From Listeria grayi DSM 20601 (GTDB taxonomy: Bacteria > Bacillota > Bacilli > Lactobacillales > Listeriaceae), in assembly GCF_000148995.1 (NCBI RefSeq), contig NZ_GL538352.1, positions 930,001-994,000 on the forward strand: 64,000 nucleotides of DNA, in the 5' to 3' direction. Positions within the stretch are counted from its first letter, which is position 1, and each line of letters begins with the position of its first letter. A model generated the notes under the pieces. The model saw only the letters and a program-made list of their open reading frames with translations. It was not told the DNA's origin and searched no databases. Of this stretch, positions 37,350 to 50,625 are shown one piece after another. Position numbers and translations under genes: made by a program.

Positions 37350-40300
37350 TCAAAATAAGGATAGTTGATTTTGATCTGGCAGACCTTCCAAACAACCTTG
37401 ATCATCCAAGTATTGAATAATTGTTTTTGAAACTTTTCCGCGTTGTTGCAAGTCCTCTTTCGATAAAAACTCACCATTTTCACGAGCTGCAACGATTTGC
37501 TTAGCAACGTTGGTCCCTAAGCTTGGAACAGCATTGAATGGCGGGATAAGTGCATCACCATCGATAATGAATTCATCTGCGGATGATTTGTAAAGATCCA
37601 CTTTTTTGAAATGATAACCACGTGCTAGCATTTCATTGGCGATTTCAAGAACAGTAAGCAGGTTTTTTTCTTTGGTAGAAGCTTCCATTCCCTTGCTATT
37701 GATTTCTTTCATTTGTGCTTTGACCGCTTCCCGACCATTGACCATCGCGGTCAGATCGAAATCGTCTGCACGAACGGTGAAGTAAGTAGCATAGAAAAAC
37801 AGTGGATGATGGACTTTGAAATAAGCGATCCGAACAGCCATTAGAACATAAGCTGCTGCATGGGCTTTCGGGAACATATATTTGATTTTTTTACAAGAAT
37901 CGATGTACCAATCCGGCACCTTATTCTCGATCATCGCTTGTTCCATTTCTTCTGTTAAGCCTTTCCCTTTACGGACAGATTCCATGATCTTAAAGGCTAA
38001 AGAACTTTCAAGTCCTTGATAGATCAGGAACACCATGATATCATCCCGACAACCGATAACATCCGGTAATTCACAGATCTTATTTTTGATCAATTCTTCT
38101 GCATTTCCAAGCCATACATCAGTACCATGCGATAATCCGGAGATCTGAACGAGTTCTGAGAAAGTCGTCGGTTTTGTTTGTTCCAACATTTGTCGGACAA
38201 AGCGCGTCCCGAATTCTGGGATCCCAAGTGTACCTGTTTTCGAGTCGATATCTTCTGGTTTTACACCAAGCGATTCAGTGGAGCCGAATAATTTCATCAC
38301 TTCTTCATCATCAGTTGGGATCGTTTTTGGATCGATACCGCTTAGATCCTGTAGCATCCGGATAGCGGTCGGATCATCGTGTCCCAGAATATCGAGTTTC
38401 AATACATTGTCATGAATCGAGTGGAAATCAAAGTGGGTCGTTTTCCATTCAGAATCAGTGGCATCTGCTGGGAATTGGACTGGCGAAAAATCATAAACAT
38501 CCATGTAATCCGGAATAACAATGATACCTCCCGGATGCTGTCCTGTCGTTCGTTTTACTCCTGTACAACCAGCCACTAGCCGATCAACTTCTGCGCCGCG
38601 GATCGTGAGACCATTATCGCGTTCATAACCGCGGACGAAACCAAAGGCAGTTTTTTCGGCAACTGTTCCGATCGTTCCAGCGCGATAAACATAATCTTCC
38701 CCGAAGAGTTCTTTGGTATAGGCATGGGCGACGGGTTGGTATTCGCCTGAAAAGTTCAAATCGATATCGGGAACTTTATCCCCCTTGAATCCAAGGAAAG
38801 TTTCAAACGGAATATCCTGTCCTTCCTTTTGATATTCTGCTCCGCAATGCGGACATTTTTTATCCGGTAAATCAAAACCAGAACCGATCGAGCCGTCATC
38901 AAAGAACTCGGCATGTTTACATTCTGGACATAAATAATGTGGCGCTAATGGATTTACTTCGGTGATCTCCATCATCGTGGCGACTAGAGAAGAACCAACT
39001 GATCCCCGTGAACCAACCAAATAACCATCGATCAGTGATTTTTTAACCAACTTATGCGAAATCAAGTAGATAACGGAGAAACCGTGTCCGATAATACTTT
39101 TCAGTTCTTTTTCAAGCCTTGCTTCAACGATCTCCGGCAAATTTTCTCCATAAAGATGATGCGCCATGTCGTAGCTCATATTCCTTACTTCATCTTCGGC
39201 TCCTTCGATCTTCGGTGTGTAAAGTTCGTCTTTGATCGGTTTGACGTCTTCGATCCAATCAGCGACCAAATTAGAATTTGTCACAACGATCTCTTCTGCT
39301 TTTTCCTCGCCAAGAAAGGCAAACTCTTCCAGCATTTCGCTTGTCGAACGGAAATGGACTTCTGGAAGTTCGGCGCGGTTCAGCGGGTTAGCCCCACCTT
39401 GCGAGAAAATCAAGATTTTGCGATAAATTTTGTCATGTGGATCTTTATAATGGACATTTCCCGTCGCAACAACTGGTTTTCCTGTTTTCTCGCCTACTTT
39501 TACGATATTTTTGATGATCTCTTCTAACGCCTTTTCATCGCGTACTAATTCGCGTTCGATCAATGGTGCATAGACTGGTTTGGGCTGCACTTCGATAAAG
39601 TCGTAAAATTCGGCCACACGCTCTGCTTCCTGCATCCCTTTTTGCATCATCGCTTCGAATAGTTCCCCTTGGTTGCAGGCAGTTCCGATGATCAAGCCTT
39701 CTCGCAGTTTTTTAAGCTGCGAACGCGGGATTCGTGGTACACGGAAGAAATAATTGATATTCGACTGTGAAATCAGCTTGAATAGGTTTTTCAAGCCAAC
39801 TGCATTTTGTGCATAGATTGTTGCGTGGAAAGGTCGTGCTCGTTTATAAGCCTCGCCTTCTCCCATATAGTTATTCAATTGATTGTGGTTGGTGATCTCG
39901 TGCATCTCATTCGCATCTTTGATCAGTTTCCAAGCCAAATAAGCAGTCGCTTCCGCATCGAAAACGGCACGGTGATGTTGTTCTAATACAATATTAAATT
40001 TCTTTGTCAATGTGTTCAAACGGTGATTTTTAAAGTGCGGGTATAGAAAACGTGCTAATTCTAGTGTATCGATAACGGCATTTTCTGCTTTATCGATTCC
40101 TGCTTTGGAATACGCTGTGTTCAAGAACCCCATATCAAAGGATGCGTTGTGCGCAACAAGGACAGCATCGCCGCACCACTCTTTAAACCGCTTTAAAACG
40201 GTTTCGATATCGTCCGAACCTTTCAGCATATCATCAGTGATCCCTGTTAAATTAATGATTGTTGCCGAGAGTGGACGCCCAGGATCGATAAAAGACTCAA

Positions 40301-41678
40301 ATGTATCGACGACTTGTCCGTTCTCCATTTTTACAGCCGCAAGTTCAATGATCGTATCGTAAACAGCTGATAGACCAGTGGTTTCGACATCAAAAACAAC
40401 GTAGGTCGCTTCCTTTAAATCAATAGACTGATCATTATACGCAATCGGAACACCGTCATCAATCAAATTTGCTTCTACCCCGTAAATTACTTTTAAACCG
40501 TATTTTTTACCAGCATTATAAGCTTCCGGGAAAGACTGCACTGCAGCATGATCCGTTATGGCGATTGCCTTATGTCCCCAATCAGCCGCTTGTTTGAACA
40601 AACTATCTACCGAGCTGGTCGCATCCATTTGGCTCATTGGCGTATGCAAATGCAATTCCACACGTTTGTTTTCCGCGGTATCTGGGCGCATTTCGCCTTT
40701 GATCTCATTAATATCTTGCGCCATCATGATCAAATCACGGACAAAGGTATCATTTTGGACACTGCCTCGGACTTTTACCCACATTCCCTTTTTCATTTGG
40801 GCAAACATCGCAGCATCCTCATTATCCCGGGAAAACATTTTGATAATGATCGAGCTAGTATAATCAGTGATCTTAAATTGCAGCAAACTTCTTCCGCTGC
40901 GAAGTTCACGTATTTCAGTGGCAAAAACATAGCCTTGCACGGTTATGCGCCGTTCTTCATCATAAATATCACCAAGACGTTTAATTTCTTCATCGTCTTT
41001 GATCTTATAGCCGATTTGGAATGGTCCTGTTTTGATTGCAAGATCGCCATTTTGTACTTCAGACTGTCGTTTTTGCATGACTTCCACCGCTTTGGCAGCA
41101 TTGGCAGCATCTTCCGCTTCCTTCGCTTCTGCAAATGCTTTGAAAGCCTCAGTCTCTGATTGATCTAGTTTCTTTACTTTCAATGCTAATCGCGGGAAGC
41201 CCATTCTTCCATAGCTTTCCAATAAGGTAGCTTGAAAGCGTTGCTTGATCGTATCTTCTTCCATATCATTATGCACCGCGATCTGAATAAAATGCGGTTC
41301 CACAAATTCTGGTTTTTGATTTAAAAGCAGTTGGCCGATCATGGGCGACTGCTTGAAGATCGGTTCGACGATCATATTCCAGTAAGACTGGATCAATTCT
41401 TCGGATAATTGGCTGTCAGCAGTTTGCAGTTTAAGTGTTGTTGCAGCGATCTCCCGAAATGTTTGTGTAATACCTAGATCCAACATTTGGAAAAAATCTG
41501 CTGGCAATATACGCGGAGCATCGATATGAAATTCCCAGCTTTTATTTGTTTTATCAGCCACTAATTTGTCGATTTTCATTTCATCCGTGAAATCTTGATA
41601 AGTCGTCAGTTCTGATAAGCCGATCTGTTGTAAGAGCAGCTTAAAACGTTCTTTTTTTTCATTTTCTGAGGCAGCCAT
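37350..41678 (-). CDS. polC: DNA polymerase III alpha subunit, Gram-positive PolC type
   Basis: Main replicative polymerase with built-in proofreading. 1442 residues from the ATG at 41678 (AAAAGGAG eight bases upstream); the longer ORF to 41762 has no ribosome site and is unlike the family. An OB-fold (about 255-330), then the PHP domain ([17 protein letters not shown], about 335) is split by the 3'-5' exonuclease ([25 protein letters not shown], about 425). A zinc finger ([10 protein letters not shown] .. DKKCPHCG, about 925) and the palm ([16 protein letters not shown]) follow. The catalytic arrangement is that of PolC, not DnaE. Lies downstream of proS, as in Bacillus. Confidence 0.97.
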   Translation of the reverse strand: MAASENEKKERFKLLLQQIGLSELTTYQDFTDEMKIDKLVADKTNKSWEFHIDAPRILPADFFQMLDLGITQTFREIAATTLKLQTADSQLSEELIQSYWNMIVEPIFKQSPMIGQLLLNQKPEFVEPHFIQIAVHNDMEEDTIKQRFQATLLESYGRMGFPRLALKVKKLDQSETEAFKAFAEAKEAEDAANAAKAVEVMQKRQSEVQNGDLAIKTGPFQIGYKIKDDEEIKRLGDIYDEERRITVQGYVFATEIRELRSGRSLLQFKITDYTSSIIIKMFSRDNEDAAMFAQMKKGMWVKVRGSVQNDTFVRDLIMMAQDINEIKGEMRPDTAENKRVELHLHTPMSQMDATSSVDSLFKQAADWGHKAIAITDHAAVQSFPEAYNAGKKYGLKVIYGVEANLIDDGVPIAYNDQSIDLKEATYVVFDVETTGLSAVYDTIIELAAVKMENGQVVDTFESFIDPGRPLSATIINLTGITDDMLKGSDDIETVLKRFKEWCGDAVLVAHNASFDMGFLNTAYSKAGIDKAENAVIDTLELARFLYPHFKNHRLNTLTKKFNIVLEQHHRAVFDAEATAYLAWKLIKDANEMHEITNHNQLNNYMGEGEAYKRARPFHATIYAQNAVGLKNLFKLISQSNINYFFRVPRIPRSQLKKLREGLIIGTACNQGELFEAMMQKGMQEAERVAEFYDFIEVQPKPVYAPLIERELVRDEKALEEIIKNIVKVGEKTGKPVVATGNVHYKDPHDKIYRKILIFSQGGANPLNRAELPEVHFRSTSEMLEEFAFLGEEKAEEIVVTNSNLVADWIEDVKPIKDELYTPKIEGAEDEVRNMSYDMAHHLYGENLPEIVEARLEKELKSIIGHGFSVIYLISHKLVKKSLIDGYLVGSRGSVGSSLVATMMEITEVNPLAPHYLCPECKHAEFFDDGSIGSGFDLPDKKCPHCGAEYQKEGQDIPFETFLGFKGDKVPDIDLNFSGEYQPVAHAYTKELFGEDYVYRAGTIGTVAEKTAFGFVRGYERDNGLTIRGAEVDRLVAGCTGVKRTTGQHPGGIIVIPDYMDVYDFSPVQFPADATDSEWKTTHFDFHSIHDNVLKLDILGHDDPTAIRMLQDLSGIDPKTIPTDDEEVMKLFGSTESLGVKPEDIDSKTGTLGIPEFGTRFVRQMLEQTKPTTFSELVQISGLSHGTDVWLGNAEELIKNKICELPDVIGCRDDIMVFLIYQGLESSLAFKIMESVRKGKGLTEEMEQAMIENKVPDWYIDSCKKIKYMFPKAHAAAYVLMAVRIAYFKVHHPLFFYATYFTVRADDFDLTAMVNGREAVKAQMKEINSKGMEASTKEKNLLTVLEIANEMLARGYHFKKVDLYKSSADEFIIDGDALIPPFNAVPSLGTNVAKQIVAARENGEFLSKEDLQQRGKVSKTIIQYLDDQGCLEGLPDQNQLSLF

Positions 41679-41775
41679 CTCTGTCACTCCTTTTTCATCG
41701 GCATAAGACGAATTATTTCTAAAGCCAGATGATCTCCAAAAAAGCTGGAAAGCATCTGGCATCTATAATGTCCTG

Positions 41776-43500
<1,725 letters not shown>

Positions 43501-43508
43501 CTAACTTT

Positions 43509-44771
43509 TTAAAAGAAGGCTCGCTGGATATCGTTCCAGGTCACCAATATCATTAGGATCATCAGTAAAGCAAATCCGACAAAATGAATAATTCCCTCTT
43601 TTTTCGGATCGACCGGTTTTCTTCTGATCAATTCATACAAGAAAAATAATAATCTTCCGCCATCTAGTGCCGGTAAAGGCAGCAAGTTGACGATCCCTAA
43701 GTTGATACTCAGAGCGGCTGTCCAATTTAGTACGGTCAAGAAGCCGTAGTGGACGACTTGTTGCGTGCTGGTATAGATACCAACTGGTCCATTCAGCATA
43801 TTCAAGGAGAATCCGCCTGTAATCATATTGCCCAGGATCGTAAAGATTTGTTTGATCCAAAAGATCGTTTGCGTAACGCCATGCGTGATTTTAGCTCCAA
43901 AAGAATGATCGATCGGAACCTCCGCACCAATCCTACCGATCTCTTTGCCATCTGCTTTTACTTTTTCCGGCGTAACAGCGATAGTTTGATCGTTCCCGCT
44001 TCGTTTGATGTCAAAAGCGACTTGCTTGTCTGGATGTTTCGCGATCTCTGTAACGACCGCCTGCCAATCTTTTGTTTTTTTACCATCGATCGCAAGGACT
44101 TTATCGCCTTGTTTCAAGCCCGCGGCTGCTGCCGGGCTTTTTGGCGTGATCTTGCCAAGTTCGTTATCTTGTTTCACGACACCGCCTTGTGCAAAGGCTA
44201 AAATCGTGAAGATCAAAACTGAAAGAACAAAGTTGAATAGCGGACCGGCAAAAATCGTGATTGCGCGTTTGCCAAGCGATTTCGCGCCAAACGTGCGTTC
44301 ATAAGGAACGATCTGCTCTTCTAATTTACCGTCGATAAGCGTTGCATCTGCTTGGATCGAATAGCGAACCAATTTCGTTTCGTCATAATCTTCATAGCCT
44401 TCAATAAAAAGGTTCTTCTGCAGATCACTCGCTGATACTTCTAAAGGTTGCGCGTTCACGTACTGATCGCGTCCACTAACGATGATCTTGGTAACTTTTT
44501 CATCTGGTGAAAGTTCTAAGCCAACTCTGGTACCTGGCTTTAATTCTAAAGATTCACCGTCTTCCCCCGCCATACGAACAAAACCACCAATCGGCAAAAG
44601 ACGAATCGTATATTGGGTTTCTTTTTTTCGGTAAGCAAATATTTTCGGTCCAAAACCGATCGAAAAATCTTTCACCATGATGCCTGATAGTTTCGCAAAT
44701 AAGAAATGACCAAATTCATGAAAAAAGACAATCAGACCAAAGACAAATATAAACGCAATGATAGTTATCAA
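43509..44771 (-). CDS. rasP: Site-2 protease RseP/RasP family zinc metalloprotease
   Basis: Intramembrane protease that cuts anti-sigma factors and remnant signal peptides. 420 residues. Zinc site HEFGH (about 18-22) in the first membrane segment, PDZ domain ([20 protein letters not shown], about 218), and the [12 protein letters not shown] motif (about 357) that supplies the third ligand. It starts TTG with AGAGGTG upstream. Between dxr and proS, the standard Firmicutes position. Confidence 0.95.
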   Translation of the reverse strand: MITIIAFIFVFGLIVFFHEFGHFLFAKLSGIMVKDFSIGFGPKIFAYRKKETQYTIRLLPIGGFVRMAGEDGESLELKPGTRVGLELSPDEKVTKIIVSGRDQYVNAQPLEVSASDLQKNLFIEGYEDYDETKLVRYSIQADATLIDGKLEEQIVPYERTFGAKSLGKRAITIFAGPLFNFVLSVLIFTILAFAQGGVVKQDNELGKITPKSPAAAAGLKQGDKVLAIDGKKTKDWQAVVTEIAKHPDKQVAFDIKRSGNDQTIAVTPEKVKADGKEIGRIGAEVPIDHSFGAKITHGVTQTIFWIKQIFTILGNMITGGFSLNMLNGPVGIYTSTQQVVHYGFLTVLNWTAALSINLGIVNLLPLPALDGGRLLFFLYELIRRKPVDPKKEGIIHFVGFALLMILMILVTWNDIQRAFF

Positions 44772-44783
44772 ATAAATTCACCT

Positions 44784-45926
44784 CTAAAATAGTGTTTTCA
44801 CGTAAGCTCTCGTTTCTTTGTCAACTTCCAAAATCGTTTCCAAATTTGGTGAATCGATTACTTGATGATTGTGGATCGCATTTTCAACCAATGCTTCGAT
44901 ATTATGAAAAGCAACTTGGCCATTCAAGAAACCTGCCACTGCGATCTCATTAGCAGCATTCAAGACTGTTGTCATCGTGCCACCAATTTTCCCAGCATCG
45001 ATCGCCAATCGCAGCGCTGGAAACCGCTGATAATCTAATTTTTCAAAATGCAGTGCAGTCAAACTCGTGATATCGAATTCGGAATCGAAATGCAAGGGTG
45101 CTCTTTCTGGATACGTCAGTGCGTACTGGATCGGCACCCGCATATCCACTGCTCCAAGCTGTGCCATAATACTACCACCTGCGAATTGGACCATGGAATG
45201 CACGATGCTTTCGCGGTGGATAACAACATCTATATTATCATATGGAATCCCATATAGCCAATAGGCTTCGATTACTTCGAGGCCTTTATTGAACATTGTC
45301 GCTGAGTCGATCGTCAGCTTATTTCCCATGTGCCAATTCGGATGTTGCAATGCTTCTTTTACCGTAACGCGTCTAAGCTCTTCCCGCGTTTTATCGCGAA
45401 AACTGCCACCGCTTGCCGTTAAGATCAGTTTTTCCACATACTGATTATTTTCGCCTTGCAAACACTGGAAAATGGCCGAGTGTTCACTATCTACCGGCAG
45501 TAGTGTCACGCCCTTACGTTTGCTGGCTTCCGTAATAAGATGTCCCGCTGTAACTAATGTTTCTTTATTGGCGATCGCGATTTGTTTACCGGCTTCGATC
45601 GCATCAAGCGTTGGTAATAAACCAACGCTTCCAATAACTGCTGTGAGGACAACATCGCCATTTGGATGAACCGCTACTTCGCGCAGTCCTTCCATTCCGT
45701 ATACGAATTTGATTTCCGGGAATTCACTGGCTAATGTTTCTGCATCCGCTTTATTTTGAACACTTACTAATGTGGGGCGAAATTCTTGGATGATTTTTCT
45801 TCCTAATAGAATGTTGCCGCCAAATGATAGAGCGACAACTTGAAAAAGATCCGGATGTTCTCTAATGACCTCTAGTGTCTGGGTGCCAATCGAACCTGTT
45901 GCTCCAAGTAAAATAATTTTTTTCAT
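44784..45926 (-). CDS. dxr: 1-deoxy-D-xylulose 5-phosphate reductoisomerase
   Basis: Second enzyme of the MEP pathway; the target of fosmidomycin. 380 residues. NADPH-binding motif [16 protein letters not shown] (about 5), metal ligands in [13 protein letters not shown] (about 147) and the flexible loop and catalytic region [16 protein letters not shown] (about 170), [21 protein letters not shown] (about 202). It works with the partial dxs at the left edge of the window. Confidence 0.96.
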   Translation of the reverse strand: MKKIILLGATGSIGTQTLEVIREHPDLFQVVALSFGGNILLGRKIIQEFRPTLVSVQNKADAETLASEFPEIKFVYGMEGLREVAVHPNGDVVLTAVIGSVGLLPTLDAIEAGKQIAIANKETLVTAGHLITEASKRKGVTLLPVDSEHSAIFQCLQGENNQYVEKLILTASGGSFRDKTREELRRVTVKEALQHPNWHMGNKLTIDSATMFNKGLEVIEAYWLYGIPYDNIDVVIHRESIVHSMVQFAGGSIMAQLGAVDMRVPIQYALTYPERAPLHFDSEFDITSLTALHFEKLDYQRFPALRLAIDAGKIGGTMTTVLNAANEIAVAGFLNGQVAFHNIEALVENAIHNHQVIDSPNLETILEVDKETRAYVKTLF

Positions 45927-45941
45927 TTTTCATCGCTCCAT

Positions 45942-46730
45942 TTAGATAATTTGAAGTATATGTAATAGCGGCAATACAAAAAGCAAACTATCAAACCGGT
46001 CTAAGATCCCGCCATGACCTGGCAGTATTTTCCCGGAGTCTTTCACATCGTAATAGCGTTTCAGTGCTGATTCCACTAAGTCGCCCAATTGTCCGAAGAC
46101 AGAAAGAATAATGAGTAGGATAAGTATCAATACCCAGCTGATACCTAGATCAGCAAAGTAATAAAAACCACCCGCGATAACAACTGCACAAACGATTCCA
46201 CCGACAAAACCAGCAACTGTTTTATTCGGGCTGACATGTGGCGCCAGTTTAGCTTTCCCGATCGCGCGTCCGATGAAATACGCACCTGTATCCGTCGACC
46301 AAACGATCAATAGTGCAAAAATAACGTAGCTTAGCCCTGCCTCTCTTGTTGGTGCAAGATAATGGAAGCCAAAACCTACATAAAAAGCGGCGATAAAAAC
46401 AACACCTGCTTGATCAAAATGAAATTTGTTTTTAGAAAAAACAGTATAAGCTAAAAGCAATGCAACTAGTAAAAACAAGATTTCCCATTTTGTGATATAA
46501 AGATCTTTCAGCCAATCGAGATAATGATCCGGCACAGTAACGAGCCACATCAACAGAAAGGCTAACACACCATTTACTGAAAAAACGGTTTGTTTTGCCA
46601 TTTTAAGCACTTCATACATGGCGATCGTTGCCAGTAGAATGCTCATCATCTCAAATGGCAGGTCCCCGATCCACACAAATGGTAAAAAAACAATCAATGC
46701 TACAACCGCTGTGATAATTCGTGTTTTCAA
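45942..46730 (-). CDS. cdsA: Phosphatidate cytidylyltransferase
   Basis: Makes CDP-diacylglycerol for phospholipid synthesis. 262 residues with several membrane segments and the C-terminal CDS signature SALKRYYDVKDSGKILPGHGGILDRFDS (about 215-245). It starts TTG with AGGAGG upstream; located between dxr and uppS as usual. Confidence 0.95.
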   Translation of the reverse strand: MKTRIITAVVALIVFLPFVWIGDLPFEMMSILLATIAMYEVLKMAKQTVFSVNGVLAFLLMWLVTVPDHYLDWLKDLYITKWEILFLLVALLLAYTVFSKNKFHFDQAGVVFIAAFYVGFGFHYLAPTREAGLSYVIFALLIVWSTDTGAYFIGRAIGKAKLAPHVSPNKTVAGFVGGIVCAVVIAGGFYYFADLGISWVLILILLIILSVFGQLGDLVESALKRYYDVKDSGKILPGHGGILDRFDSLLFVLPLLHILQII

Positions 46731-46743
46731 TTCCCTTTTCCTC

Positions 46744-47499
46744 CTATAGACCGCCGTAACGGCGAGACCTCTGTTGGTATTCCATGATTGCCTTCGTCAA
46801 GTCGTCTTCTGAAAAATCCGGCCAATGTGTTTCCGTAAAATAAAATTCGCTGTACGCAAGTTGCCATAACATAAAATTACTTAAGCGTAGTTCTCCGCTG
46901 GTTCGAATCAATAGATCGGGATCGCCAAGACCATTGCTCATCAAATGCGCTTCAATGTCTTCTTCATTCAGACTGTCGATGCTCTTCCCTTGTTTCAGCA
47001 TTTCTGTTGCTGCTGCTTTCATCGCAGAAACGATCTCTGACCGGCCGCCATAATTGAGCGCAAAATTCAGTGTTAAGCCATCGCAGTGAGCGGTATCCCG
47101 AATCGCATTCTCCACTGCTTGCAGCGTGTGGGCTGGCAGGTTTTCACGATAGCCCATCACATTGATGCGAACATTATGGTCGATCAGATCGGGAACGAAA
47201 GTATCAAAGAACTCTACAGGCAGTTTCATTAAGAAATCCACCTCTTCTTCCGGTCGTTTCCAATTTTCCGTAGAAAAAGCATAGAGCGTCAATACGTCGA
47301 TTTTCAATCTGCTTGCAAATTTCGTGATCCGTTTGACTACTTCCATGCCTTCTTTGTGTCCGGCTATCCGCGGCAAAAATCGCTTTTTTGCCCATCTGCC
47401 ATTGCCGTCCATAATGATCGCAATGTGTTTCGGCATCGGCAATTCATTGGAAAGCTCTATATTTATCAAATCGTCTTGTCGAAATAACTTTTTAAACAT
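46744..47499 (-). CDS. uppS: Undecaprenyl diphosphate synthase
   Basis: cis-prenyltransferase making the C55 lipid carrier for cell wall synthesis from FPP (IspA product). 251 residues from the ATG at 47499 (GGAGG seven bases upstream; the upstream ORF extension of 11 codons is discounted). Motifs: HIAIIMDGNGRWAKKR (about 24), STENWKRPEEEVDFLM (about 78), LNYGGRSEI and C-terminal DLLIRTSGELRLSNFMLWQLAYSEFYF (about 200). Confidence 0.96.
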   Translation of the reverse strand: MFKKLFRQDDLINIELSNELPMPKHIAIIMDGNGRWAKKRFLPRIAGHKEGMEVVKRITKFASRLKIDVLTLYAFSTENWKRPEEEVDFLMKLPVEFFDTFVPDLIDHNVRINVMGYRENLPAHTLQAVENAIRDTAHCDGLTLNFALNYGGRSEIVSAMKAAATEMLKQGKSIDSLNEEDIEAHLMSNGLGDPDLLIRTSGELRLSNFMLWQLAYSEFYFTETHWPDFSEDDLTKAIMEYQQRSRRYGGL

Positions 47500-47667
47500 T
47501 TCATATCCTCCAATTAGAGAATGCTTCATCACTATCTTTTTGAGCGTTTCGTGCTACGCCACTTTTTCTCAAAGCATGTCTAACCCTATCATACCAAAAA
47601 TCTAGTGATTAATGTACTAAAAATTTGCTGTGATCCATTAGAGTTCTATGAGAAATCTAAAAAAGAA

Positions 47668-47714
47668 AAAGCATTCCCTTCCCATTATTTAATGGAAAGA
47701 AACCGGAATGCTTT
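47668..47714 (-). terminator. Terminator after frr
   Basis: Ten-base arms 47668-47677 and 47705-47714 with an inner CCATTATTTAATGG element; a T-rich run follows on the minus strand. pyrH-frr probably terminates mostly here, before uppS. Confidence 0.75.
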
Positions 47715-47761
47715 ACGGTGATCAATTGTTTGCTTCTCAGGACCACGTCTATCTGTTTAGA

Positions 47762-48319
47762 TTAAACTTCCATGATTTCTGCTTCTTTATTTTTCGCGAT
47801 TTCGTCAATGCGTTTGATGCTTTCATCTGTGATCGCTTGAACGTCTTCTCCGTAAGAACGAAGATCGTCTTCTGTTATCTCGCCACTCTTCTCTAGTTTT
47901 TTCAACTCTTCATTGGCATCACGGCGAATGTTACGAATCGCTACTTTTGCTTCTTCTGCTTCTTTTTTCACTTCTTTTACAAGTTCGCGACGGCGTTCTT
48001 CTGTTGGTTGTGGGATCGATAAGCGTAGAACTGTACCATCATTATTTGGGGATAGCCCAAGATCTGATTTTAAGATCGCTTTTTCCACATCTTCCAAACT
48101 ATTTTTATCAAATGGTGTGATCACAAGGAGGCGTGCTTCTGGGATGCTGATCGATGCGATTTGATTGATCGGTGTTGGTGCACCGTAATAATCTACTGTG
48201 ATACGGTCAAGCAAAGAAGCGTTTGCCCGTCCGGCACGGATAGTTCCCAATTGTTTACTTAATGAATGTTCCGCTTTTTCCATTCTTGCTTTTGATTGTG
48301 TGATAACTTCGTTTGACAT
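47762..48319 (-). CDS. frr: Ribosome recycling factor
   Basis: Releases ribosomes from mRNA after termination, together with EF-G. 185 residues with the tRNA-mimic two-domain structure: [41 protein letters not shown] in the middle and the [33 protein letters not shown] helix. It lies three bases from pyrH. Confidence 0.97.
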   Translation of the reverse strand: MSNEVITQSKARMEKAEHSLSKQLGTIRAGRANASLLDRITVDYYGAPTPINQIASISIPEARLLVITPFDKNSLEDVEKAILKSDLGLSPNNDGTVLRLSIPQPTEERRRELVKEVKKEAEEAKVAIRNIRRDANEELKKLEKSGEITEDDLRSYGEDVQAITDESIKRIDEIAKNKEAEIMEV

Positions 48320-48321
48320 TT

Positions 48322-49047
48322 TTATTTCCCCCTGACAGTTGTACCGATTTTTTCACCTAAAATAACACGTTTGACATTATTGTCCTTCTCTTCAAACGAA
48401 AAGACAATAAGTGGGATATCATTATCCATGCTAAGCGACGAAGCGGTAGAGTCCATCACTTGCAGTCCTTCTTTGATAACATCTAAATAGGAAAGTTCTT
48501 CATATTTAACAGCGTTAGCATCTAATTTCGGATCTGCATTGTAAACGCCATCCACATTGTTCTTCGCCATTAAAATCACGTCTGCTTCAATTTCTGCTGC
48601 CCGAAGCGCTGCAGTTGTATCTGTCGAGAAATATGGATTTCCCGTACCACCAGCGAAGATTACGACACGTCCTTTTTCCAAGTGTCTGATTGCTTTCCGG
48701 CGAATATAAGGTTCAGCGATTTGGCGCATATCGATAGAAGTTTGTACACGTGTTGCTACCCCAATATTTTCCAAGGAATCTTGAAGAGATAAGGAATTCA
48801 TGACCGTTGCAAGCATTCCCATATAATCTGCTGCTGCACGATCCATTCCCATCTCGCTGCCTAATTTGCCGCGCCAGATATTTCCGCCTCCAACGACGAT
48901 GGCAACTTCTACACCTAGTTCCACTACTTCTTTTACCTGTGCTGAAATCGAATTGACAACACCTGGGTTGATTCCAAAACCATCTGTTCCAGCAAGGGCT
49001 TCACCACTTAATTTTAATACTACACGTTTGTATTTCGGGGTATCCAT
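48322..49047 (-). CDS. pyrH: UMP kinase
   Basis: Phosphorylates UMP to UDP; hexameric amino-acid-kinase fold, feedback-inhibited by UTP. 241 residues from the ATG at 49047 (GGAGG five bases upstream). Motifs [12 protein letters not shown] (about 9), [10 protein letters not shown] (about 55), [22 protein letters not shown] (about 139) and DGVYNADPK. In most Firmicutes tsf lies directly upstream; here a 7-kb segment intervenes. Confidence 0.97.
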   Translation of the reverse strand: MDTPKYKRVVLKLSGEALAGTDGFGINPGVVNSISAQVKEVVELGVEVAIVVGGGNIWRGKLGSEMGMDRAAADYMGMLATVMNSLSLQDSLENIGVATRVQTSIDMRQIAEPYIRRKAIRHLEKGRVVIFAGGTGNPYFSTDTTAALRAAEIEADVILMAKNNVDGVYNADPKLDANAVKYEELSYLDVIKEGLQVMDSTASSLSMDNDIPLIVFSFEEKDNNVKRVILGEKIGTTVRGK

Positions 49048-49059
49048 AATAACCTCCAT

Positions 49060-49578
49060 TTTTATAATCTACTACATAGATAAGGCTACGCTCTATCCAT
49101 CGTATCTATTTTACTAAAAAAAAAGCATTAGCAAAAGCATTTTACTTAAAAAAGTTGAATTAACTTTACATGTCCTTTTTTATTTTAACAGAATAAACGT
49201 ATTTTTGCGCACATAATACAGAAGAAAATGATATTCGCAGATGTCATTGTGATGACAGCGTATTTGTGGTGTAGATGTCATGCTTCTCCAACTCCGTTTC
49301 TAAAAAGCGAACATTCAATGTTATATTATTCATTAAAATACATTATTTTTATCACATATCGCACGCCGAAGAAAATGAAAAGGGTTACTTTGCTCAATAT
49401 TTACCATAATTAATATAATTTACATAAAAACACGAACTATCCATCGAAAATTTACAATAAAAAACTGGCTATCTCTTTTAAATTTTGGTAAGATTTGAGT
49501 AGTGATTTTATTACATAAAATTACATAGTTGTAATGGGAAAGAAATCTTTCCTACATTCCAAAGGGGGAAATTTATTC
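49060..49578 (+). promoter_or_regulatory. Intergenic region between pyrH and phnD with inverted repeats
   Basis: No convincing gene in this 0.5-kb divergent region. Features seen: TGTCAT-tgtg-ATGACA (49242-49257), a repeat of TGTCAT about 30 bp downstream, direct repeats ttacat at ten-base spacing (49511-49516 and 49521-49526) and the overlapping ATTACA-TAGT-TGTAAT (49520-49535) just before phnD. The direct repeats have some similarity to PhoP boxes. A possible TAAGAT -10 lies near 49490. Confidence 0.4.
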
Positions 49579-50505
49579 ATGAATAGTTTCAAAAAGGCAA
49601 CCATTATGGCGCTTGGATTAATCCTTGCCATCGTGCTGACAGCATGTGGAGGCGACAAACAAGCAAGCAGCAAAGACGGCTATGAGCCGAAAGAGTTAAA
49701 GGTGCAGTTTGTTCCATCGCAATCCGCAGAAACGCTTGAAGCAAAAGCAAAACCTTTAGAAAAACTATTGTCTGATCAACTGGATATTCCAGTAAAAGTA
49801 AGTGTCTCAACAGATTATAATACAATCATCGAAGCTATGGACTCAAAACAAGTCGATGTAGGTTTCCTACCTCCAAATGCTTATGTTTTAGCACATGAAC
49901 AAAGCAATGCAAAAGTGCTTCTTCAAGCAGAACGTTTCGGTATCAAACAACCAGGCGGAAAATCGACAGATAAATTAACAGACTCTTACCGTTCGATGGT
50001 AATTGTCAAAAAAGGCAGCAAAATCAAAGACTTGAAAGATCTGAAAGGTAAAAAAATCGCGACGCAAGACGTAACTTCTTCTGCCGGCTATGTATGGCCA
50101 GTTGCAGAAATGAAAAAAGCTGGTGTCGATATTGAAAAAGACGGCATCAAGACAGTACAAGTCAAAGGCCATGACCAAGCCGTTCTTTCCGTATTGAATG
50201 GTGACGTGGACGCCGCTTTTGTCTTTGAAGATGCTCGTAATACAGTAGCAAAAGATGTTCCAGATATCTTTGACAAAGTAGTTCCCGTTTATTTCACAAA
50301 ACCGATTCCCAACGATACAATCACTGTCCGTTCGGATATGAGCAAAAAATGGGATAAAAAAATCCAAGATGCTTTTATCAAAATCGGTAAATCGAAAAAA
50401 GGCCACGATATCATTTCTTCTGTTTATTCTCATGAAGGCTATAAAAAATCAAAAGACAGCAACTTTGATATCGTTCGTGAATACGCTAAAGAAGTCGGTC
50501 AATGA
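49579..50505 (+). CDS. phnD: Phosphonate-type ABC transporter substrate-binding lipoprotein
   Basis: 308-residue lipoprotein with signal peptide and lipobox LTAC, starting at the ATG 49579 that follows GGGGGAAAT; the ORF reaches 15 codons further upstream without family similarity. The PhnD-type periplasmic-binding domain includes LKVQFVPSQSAETLEAKAKPLEKLLSDQL, VDVGFLPPNAYVLAHE and DVDAAFVFEDARN. It collects the solute outside the membrane for PhnCEE. Members bind phosphonates, phosphate esters or phosphite; the actual ligand cannot be read from sequence. First gene of a five-gene plus-strand unit. Confidence 0.9.
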   Translation: MNSFKKATIMALGLILAIVLTACGGDKQASSKDGYEPKELKVQFVPSQSAETLEAKAKPLEKLLSDQLDIPVKVSVSTDYNTIIEAMDSKQVDVGFLPPNAYVLAHEQSNAKVLLQAERFGIKQPGGKSTDKLTDSYRSMVIVKKGSKIKDLKDLKGKKIATQDVTSSAGYVWPVAEMKKAGVDIEKDGIKTVQVKGHDQAVLSVLNGDVDAAFVFEDARNTVAKDVPDIFDKVVPVYFTKPIPNDTITVRSDMSKKWDKKIQDAFIKIGKSKKGHDIISSVYSHEGYKKSKDSNFDIVREYAKEVGQ

Positions 50506-50625
50506 TAACCGATACGCAGTTTAAGTAAGAAAACCGATAGAATGAGGTTGTCTTCTGCTTCGGCGGGAGATAACCTTTTCTGCTATCAAAAAGAGAAACG
50601 CAATCTACTGGAGGAATATAATTGT

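Noticed and set aside
41721-41760. GCCAGATG/CATCTGGC hairpin between proS and polC as a terminator
   Set aside because: The minus strand lacks a T tract after the stem, and polC has no separate promoter that I could see; it may only be a leader structure.
49228-49413. Plus-strand 61-codon frame in the pyrH-phnD gap
   Set aside because: No ribosome site and no coherent protein character; the region is better read as regulatory DNA with repeats.
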